A stretch of DNA of 52,092 nucleotides from Gammaproteobacteria bacterium (GTDB lineage: Bacteria; Pseudomonadota; Gammaproteobacteria; Xanthomonadales; Rhodanobacteraceae). The stretch spans positions 1 to 52,092 of the forward strand of contig JAJPJT010000062.1 of NCBI GenBank assembly GCA_021324095.1. The letters run 5' to 3'. The notes beneath the pieces were generated by a model, which saw only the letters and a program-made list of their open reading frames with translations, was not told the origin of the DNA and searched no databases. Positions 47,062-52,092 of this stretch are shown here, piece after piece (position 1 is the first letter of the stretch; each line of letters opens with the position of its first letter). The position numbers and the translations under genes were made by a program.

Positions 47062-49146
47062 ATGCCCCGCGAAATCCTGGTTACCAGCGCCCTGCCCTAT
47101 GCGAACGGCCGCATCCACCTCGGCCATGTCGTCGAGCATGTCCAGAGCGACATCTGGGTACGCGCGATGCGGATGGCGGGGCACACGGTGCATTACGTCT
47201 GCGCGGACGACGCGCATGGCACCTCGATCATGCTGCGCGCGGAGAAGGAAGGCATCACGCCGGAGGCGCTGATCGATGGCGTGTGGACGGAACACACGGC
47301 CGACCTGCGCGACTTCGGCGTCATCTACGACCACTACTCAAGCACACACTCCGAAACAAACCGTGGACTGACTTATCGCATCTGGCGCGCGCTGGAGCAG
47401 AACGGCCACGTCGAGTCGAAACCGGTCAAGCAGTTGTTCGATCCCGAACGGCAGATGTTCCTGCCCGACCGCTTCATCAAGGGCGAGTGTCCGGTCTGCC
47501 ATTCAAAGGATCAGTACGGCGATGCCTGCGAGGTGTGCGGCAGCACCTACACGCCAACGGATTTGATCGAACCGTATTCGGTGGTCTCGGGCGCCACGCC
47601 GATCCAAAAGGAATCGCTGCACTTTTTCGTGAAGTTGGCGGATTTCGAAGCACTGCTGAAGTCGTGGCTGGAAGAACGCAGGGCCGCGGGCGGTCTGCAA
47701 TCGGAAGTCGCCAACAAGCTGAAGGAATGGTTTGCCGATGGCCTGCGCAGTTGGGACGTGTCGCGTGACGCGCCGTATTTCGGATTCGAGATTCCCGACC
47801 AATCCGGCAAGTATTTCTACGTGTGGGTGGACGCGCCGGTGGGTTATCTCGCCGCGTTCAAGGAGCTGTGCGAAAGCGGCAGGAAGCAGGAACTCGGACC
47901 CGCTCATTTCGAGCGTTTCGTCCGCGCCGAAAGCGACACGGAAATGGTGCACTTCATCGGCAAGGACATCATCTATTTCCACACGCTGTTCTGGCCGGCG
48001 ATGCTGCACGGCGCGAGCCTGCGCATGCCGACCGCGGTGAACGTGCACGGATTCCTCACCGTCGACGGGGCCAAGATGTCGAAGTCGCGCGGCACCTTCG
48101 TCAACGCGCGCACCTACCTCGACCATCTCGATGCGGATTACCTGCGCTATTACCTCGCTTCGATGCTCGGCCCGACACTTGCCGACATCGACCTCGACCT
48201 GAAAGCCTTCGAGGAGCGCGTGAATTCGCACCTTGTCGGCAAATGGGTGAACATCGCCAGTCGTTGCGCCGGATTCCTGCACAAAAATTTCGACGGAAAA
48301 CTCGCCGACACGCTGCCCCAAACCGCACGGGCACGCTATGGCGCAGCCGCTGCCAGGCTTGAAGCCTGCGCCGCGCTGTACGAAGCCCGCGACTACGCGG
48401 CCGCGATGCGCGCGATCGTCGAGGTAGCCGATGAAGCGAACGCGTACGTCGCCGATCATGCACCCTGGACGATGGCCAAGGACGAAAGCAGGCACGCCGA
48501 GCTGCACACGGTGCTGACCCTGGCGTTGAATTATTTCCGTCTGTTGACGATCTGGCTCGCGCCCGTGGTGCCCGCGACCGCCGCACGCGCATTCGAATTT
48601 CTGGGTGAAGCGCCGAACCGCTTCACCGCGGCGCGCACGCCGCTGCTGGGCCAAGGCATCAATCCGTTCAAGACGCTCGCCACCCGCATCGATACCAGGC
48701 AGATCGCGGCCATGATCGAAGCTTCGAAGGAATCGATGCAATCACCGGACTTGCAAACAGCCCCCGCACCCCAGCCCTCTCCCCACGGGGGAGGGGGGGG
48801 AAAGCTTGGTCCTCCAACCATCTCCATCGACGACTTCGCCAGGCTGGATTTGCGCGTCGCCAAGGTCCTGGTGTGCGAGCCGGTGGACGGCTCCGACAAG
48901 TTGTTGCGCTTTGAATTGGATGCCGGCGATTTGGGCAAGCGGCAGATTTTTTCCGGGATCAAGGCCGCGTATCCGGAACCGGCGAAGCTGGTCGGCCGCA
49001 ACGTGGTGTTCATCGCCAACCTGGCGCCACGCAAGATGCGCTTCGGCGTCAGCGAAGGCATGATCCTCTCCGCCGGAACCGGCGGCACGGATTTGTTTCT
49101 GCTCGACGCGGACCAGGGCGCCGCGCCCGGCGCGCCCGTGAAGTAG
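47062..49146 (+). CDS. metG: Methionyl-tRNA synthetase with C-terminal tRNA-binding domain
   Basis: 694 residues. HLGH (res 19-22), the zinc knuckle CPVCHSKDQYGDACEVC (~143-159), KMSKS (~res 337-341), an anticodon helical bundle to ~565, and a C-terminal EMAPII/Trbp111-like OB-fold (ISIDDFARLDLRVAKV, ~588-694) that dimerises and binds tRNA. The linker between bundle and OB-fold (~res 570-585) contains PAPQPSPHGGGGGK, encoded by a REP-like repeat (48762-48803). All catalytic motifs are intact. Confidence 0.98.
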   Translation: MPREILVTSALPYANGRIHLGHVVEHVQSDIWVRAMRMAGHTVHYVCADDAHGTSIMLRAEKEGITPEALIDGVWTEHTADLRDFGVIYDHYSSTHSETNRGLTYRIWRALEQNGHVESKPVKQLFDPERQMFLPDRFIKGECPVCHSKDQYGDACEVCGSTYTPTDLIEPYSVVSGATPIQKESLHFFVKLADFEALLKSWLEERRAAGGLQSEVANKLKEWFADGLRSWDVSRDAPYFGFEIPDQSGKYFYVWVDAPVGYLAAFKELCESGRKQELGPAHFERFVRAESDTEMVHFIGKDIIYFHTLFWPAMLHGASLRMPTAVNVHGFLTVDGAKMSKSRGTFVNARTYLDHLDADYLRYYLASMLGPTLADIDLDLKAFEERVNSHLVGKWVNIASRCAGFLHKNFDGKLADTLPQTARARYGAAAARLEACAALYEARDYAAAMRAIVEVADEANAYVADHAPWTMAKDESRHAELHTVLTLALNYFRLLTIWLAPVVPATAARAFEFLGEAPNRFTAARTPLLGQGINPFKTLATRIDTRQIAAMIEASKESMQSPDLQTAPAPQPSPHGGGGGKLGPPTISIDDFARLDLRVAKVLVCEPVDGSDKLLRFELDAGDLGKRQIFSGIKAAYPEPAKLVGRNVVFIANLAPRKMRFGVSEGMILSAGTGGTDLFLLDADQGAAPGAPVK
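48762..48803. repeat. REP-like repeat half inside metG
   Basis: CCCTCTCCCC-ACG-GGGGAGGGG hairpin preceded by CCCCGCACCCCAG, within the metG reading frame. The reading frame passes through it without a stop. It matches the CCCTCTCCC..GGGAGAGGG arm of the intergenic copy at 46834. Confidence 0.75.
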
Positions 49147-49252
49147 CGAGCTGTAAGAACCCTCTGAAGCGGCCGGCAAGCCGGCGCCGTTGCGGCGCAT
49201 CGCGACTTTGGTATCGTGAACGCCTTCACGATGGCGGCAGCAGGTGCGGGCA

Positions 49253-50419
49253 ATGGAAAGGGCGGCTGATCGTTCACGATGCACCTGGTTGCGGCTGCTG
49301 TCCGCGCTTCTGGTGCTCGCCACCCTGTCCGCCTGCGCGGCAACCGGATCGAAGCGAATCGCACCGGACGCAAGCGCCGCAAAAACGCCGCGCCACGTGT
49401 TCGTGATCGTGCTGGAGAACGAACCCTTCGAGGTCACCTTCGGCGACCACTCGCCCGCGCCCTACCTCGCCCGCGAACTCCCGAAGCAGGGCGCGCTGCT
49501 GACGCAGTATTTCGCGACCGGGCATTACAGCCTCGACAACTATGTTTCCATCATCAGCGGACAGGCGCCGAATCCCGCCACGCAAGATGACTGCCACGTC
49601 TACAGCGCATTCAAGCGCAGCGTGCCCGGATTCGACGCCAACGGCCAGATCCGCGGCACGGGCTGCGTGTATCCCGCCGACGTGAAAACGCTGGCCAACC
49701 AGTTGCAGGACGCCGGCTACACGTGGAAGGGCTACATGGAAGGCATGGGCTCCAATCCCGCGCGCGAAGCGGCGGCCTGTGCGCACCCCGCGATCGACGC
49801 GGTCGACCAGACCAACACGGCGACCGTCAAGGACCGTTACGCCGACAAGCACGATCCCTTCGTGTATTTCCATTCGATCATCGACGATCGCGCCAACTGC
49901 GCCGCGCACGTGGTGAACCTCGACGATCTGCCGCGCGACCTGCGAAGCATCGCGACCACGCCAAACTTTTCGTTCATCACACCGGACCTTTGTCACGACG
50001 GTCACAATGCGCCATGCCTCGACGGCGAGCCGGGCGGCCTCGAGTCCGCCGATCAATTCCTGCGCGAGTGGGTGCCGCGAATAACCGCATCGCCTGCGTT
50101 CAAGCAGGACGGGGTGCTCGTCATCACCTTCGACGAAGGAGTCGACGCCAAGGCCTGCTGCGGCGAGACGAGGCCCGCGGGCGCACCCGATCCCGGACAA
50201 TCCGGTCCCGGCGGCGGCCGTATCGGTGCGGTGGTGCTGTCGCCGTTCGTGAAGCCGGGTACGATTTCGGACATGCCCTACAACCACTACAGCCTGTTGC
50301 GCAGCATCGAGGACTGGTTCGGTCTGTCGCACCTCGGCTACGCGGGACAGACGGGACTGCGCGCGTTCGGTACCGACGTACTCACGCGCGAATCCGCAGC
50401 GACCAAAGCAAAGCTCTGA
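49253..50419 (+). CDS. Secreted phosphoesterase-family lipoprotein
   Basis: 388 residues. The signal peptide ends in a lipobox LSAC (Cys ~28). The alkaline-phosphatase-like phosphoesterase domain (acid phosphatase/phospholipase C group) has HVFVIVLENEPFE, GHYSLDNYVSIISGQAP (nucleophile-region Ser/Asn), PNFSFITPDLCHDGHN and VITFDEGVD, with metal-ligand Asp/His residues. Probably hydrolyses phosphomonoesters or phosphodiesters in the periplasm; substrate unknown. The ATG at 49253 is preferred over a GTG at 49244. The 106-bp gap after metG shows nothing specific. Confidence 0.85.
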   Translation: MERAADRSRCTWLRLLSALLVLATLSACAATGSKRIAPDASAAKTPRHVFVIVLENEPFEVTFGDHSPAPYLARELPKQGALLTQYFATGHYSLDNYVSIISGQAPNPATQDDCHVYSAFKRSVPGFDANGQIRGTGCVYPADVKTLANQLQDAGYTWKGYMEGMGSNPAREAAACAHPAIDAVDQTNTATVKDRYADKHDPFVYFHSIIDDRANCAAHVVNLDDLPRDLRSIATTPNFSFITPDLCHDGHNAPCLDGEPGGLESADQFLREWVPRITASPAFKQDGVLVITFDEGVDAKACCGETRPAGAPDPGQSGPGGGRIGAVVLSPFVKPGTISDMPYNHYSLLRSIEDWFGLSHLGYAGQTGLRAFGTDVLTRESAATKAKL

Positions 50420-50518
50420 CACGGATAAAGACGGATAAAAACTTGATCCTGATCCATGTCGCTCCGTGAAAAAGCCTTTCATCGACACCGCAAACGTTCT
50501 GATTACGGCGACCTCACC

Positions 50519-51463
50519 ATGAAAATCCAGTCCACGCTCGCTGCAATCGCGGCAACCTTTGTTGTCATTGCAGCAGTATCGTCGCGAGCCGCCGCGCCCG
50601 CGGGTACGAAGGGCGCTCCCACGATGGACCAGATCCTGAAGGCTTCCAAACCTTCCGACTGGCGCACACTGAATCCGGACGACACGTTGTACATGGACTT
50701 GCCGCAGGGCCGGGTGGTGATCGAGCTCGATCCCGCCTACGCGCCGCTGCACGCCGCGAACATCCGCACGCTCGCACACGAGCATTACTGGGACGGACTC
50801 GCGATCCTGCGCGTGCAGGACGATTTCGTCACCCAGTGGGGCGACCCCGCGGCCGAAGAAAAACATCCCGCACATCCACCGCGTTCGCTCGGCAAAGCCA
50901 AGGCAACCATCGCGCCGGAATTCGAACGCGACATCACGCCCGACCTGCCCTTCACACGATTGCCCGACGGCGACGTATACGCGCCGGTCGTCGGCTTCAG
51001 TGACGGGTTTCCGATGGCGCTCGATCCCGCGACCGGCAAGACTTGGCTGGTGCACTGCTACGGCATGGTCGGGGCGGGCCGCGACAATGCGCCGGATTCC
51101 GGTCCCGGCACCGAACTCTACGCCGTGATCGGACAGGCGCCGCGCCAGCTCGATCGCAACATCGCGCTGGTGGGGCGCGTGGTCGAAGGCATGCAATACC
51201 TCGCAGCGCTGCCGCGCGGCAACGGACCGATGGGCTTCTACAAAATTCCCGCGCACGAGACGAAGATCCTGCGCGTGCGCCTGGTTTCCGACCTGCCGCC
51301 TTCGGAGCGCATGCACCTCGAAGTGCTGCGCACCGACACGCCGACGTTCGAAGCGCTGATCGAATCGCGCCGTAACCGATCGGATGCCTGGTACCACTAC
51401 AAAGCCGGCAAGATCGATGTCTGCAACGTGCCGTTGCCGGTGCGTACGACCCCAGCACCGTAG
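50519..51463 (+). CDS. Periplasmic cyclophilin-type peptidyl-prolyl isomerase
   Basis: 314 residues with a signal peptide ([24 protein letters not shown]). A cyclophilin-like domain (~res 55-250) includes [54 protein letters not shown] and [27 protein letters not shown]. The usual catalytic FHRV...QGGD positions are altered to [13 protein letters not shown], so activity may be reduced. A conserved ~65-residue C-terminal extension follows. Start ATG 50519 (weak Shine-Dalgarno). Confidence 0.85.
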   Translation: MKIQSTLAAIAATFVVIAAVSSRAAAPAGTKGAPTMDQILKASKPSDWRTLNPDDTLYMDLPQGRVVIELDPAYAPLHAANIRTLAHEHYWDGLAILRVQDDFVTQWGDPAAEEKHPAHPPRSLGKAKATIAPEFERDITPDLPFTRLPDGDVYAPVVGFSDGFPMALDPATGKTWLVHCYGMVGAGRDNAPDSGPGTELYAVIGQAPRQLDRNIALVGRVVEGMQYLAALPRGNGPMGFYKIPAHETKILRVRLVSDLPPSERMHLEVLRTDTPTFEALIESRRNRSDAWYHYKAGKIDVCNVPLPVRTTPAP

Positions 51464-51500
51464 CGCGCTGTGTGCACTACCCCTGCCACCGCACCGTCGC

Positions 51501-51547
51501 GTGCGCTCTGCGCACGACTTCCGCAGGTCCGCGTGCGCGGAGCGCAC
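51501..51547. terminator. bidirectional inverted repeat between convergent genes
   Basis: GTGCGCTCTGCGCACG (51501-51516) pairs with CGTGCGCGGAGCGCAC (51532-51547) with one mismatch. It lies between the convergent PPIase and autotransporter genes. The arms are themselves nearly palindromic. No T-run follows, so terminator function is likely but not certain. Confidence 0.55.
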
Positions 51548-51582
51548 ACTACGCACTACGTGCGCGACGCGACGGCTCCGGC

Positions 51583-52092
51583 TTAGAACGCCACCGCTCC
51601 CTGCAGCATCACGCTGCCGGCGCGCGCCTGCTGGTCCTGTTCGCGCATGTACCCCAGACGCAGCCCGAAGTTCTGGCTGGGCCACAACGACAGGCCCGCA
51701 CGCAGGATCGCCGTGTTGCGCGACAAGCCGATCCCCTCCACCGGCAGCCAGTCGTCGAAGCCCGTGAAGCTCGCATTGAACACGCTGCCGTATTGATGCA
51801 ACGCATGCTGCCAGCCGGCACTGCCATCGAGCTGCATGCGCATCCCATCGCTCAGGTACCAGCCGCGCTCGGCGCGCAGCCCCAAGCCCGCCTGCACACG
51901 CTCCACCGAGCGGGCATCGGCCATCAGGCCGAACCCAAGCCCGCCCTGCTCGGTGAAACCGCCCACATCGAGCCGCTGGTAGCGGACGTCGGCAAACGGC
52001 ACCACCCGCGTGCCGCCGAGCTGTAACAGGCGACCGCCTTCCAGCGCGCCCGCCATGTAGTGGCCGGTCGAGCCGGTGCCCACCAGTGAACC
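51583..52092 (-). CDS. Autotransporter C-terminal beta-barrel (partial)
   Basis: The frame is open through the right edge of the window, encoding at least the last ~169 residues. Alternating strands with RAGLGLRAERGW, AGLSLWPSQNFGLRLGYM and a final QGAVAF give the autotransporter beta-domain signature ending in Phe. It translocates a passenger domain that lies outside the window. Start unknown. Confidence 0.82.
   Translation of the reverse strand, partial: GSLVGTGSTGHYMAGALEGGRLLQLGGTRVVPFADVRYQRLDVGGFTEQGGLGFGLMADARSVERVQAGLGLRAERGWYLSDGMRMQLDGSAGWQHALHQYGSVFNASFTGFDDWLPVEGIGLSRNTAILRAGLSLWPSQNFGLRLGYMREQDQQARAGSVMLQGAVAF

Noticed and set aside
49274..51685. An 803-codon open frame opposite the phosphoesterase and PPIase genes
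   Set aside because: It spans two well-supported genes on the other strand plus their gap; no recognisable domain.

Overview
The window is GC-rich, densely coded chromosomal DNA from a gamma-proteobacterium, most likely in the Xanthomonadales and perhaps Rhodanobacteraceae (Dyella/Rhodanobacter/Frateuria-like). That placement is inferred from protein style and gene order: cinA(pncC)-recA-recX-alaS-csrA-tRNA-Ser, the hutF deiminase branch, a Zur/TonB-receptor zinc cluster, and structured REP-like repeats. About 43 protein genes and 4 tRNA genes are supported. There is no prophage, CRISPR array or large island. The only mobile-element trace is the last 22 codons of an IS110-type transposase at the left edge. 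No gene-free stretch exceeds 300 bases.

Layout: (1) 1-10.8 kb: histidine-utilisation genes hutU, hutF and hutI are dispersed among tpm, a thioredoxin-NHL protein, an MFS exporter, a tiny YXWGXW lipoprotein, an aldo/keto reductase and two tandem Spy/CpxP-like periplasmic proteins. (2) 10.8-15.7 kb: a THX-type small ribosomal protein, then a zinc-homeostasis block: CDF exporter, MerC-like membrane protein, TonB-dependent receptor and Zur. Two recognisable Zur boxes lie at the receptor and merC starts. (3) 15.7-25.1 kb: a small membrane protein, a methyltransferase, gltX, an Atm1-like ABC exporter, a 255-aa hypothetical protein, a copper-type merR-copA operon with a classical long-spacer operator, and a membrane-anchored cytochrome c. 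(4) 25.2-26 kb: a tRNA cluster (Arg-UCU, Pro-UGG, Arg-ACG, Ser-GCU). Two ~98-bp copies of a hairpin-bearing repeat each sit just upstream of a tRNA-Arg gene. (5) 26-34.2 kb: csrA, alaS, recX, recA, pncC and mutS. (6) 34.2-45.8 kb: a response regulator, a one-POTRA Omp85-like protein, ddaH, an APC permease, a DoxX-like protein, hslR, htpG, an OPT transporter and gluQ. (7) 45.8-52.1 kb: phaB, metG, a secreted phosphoesterase, a periplasmic cyclophilin and the C-terminal barrel of an autotransporter running off the right edge.

I see no obvious new multi-gene defence or biosynthetic system. The most interesting signals are non-genic. They are the tRNA-associated repeat pair with a duplicated tRNA 5' fragment, REP-like repeats that have become protein sequence (an inter-domain linker in metG and the N-terminus of hslR), and the Zur-controlled zinc cluster, which contains a MerC protein and a possible differently controlled zinc exporter.
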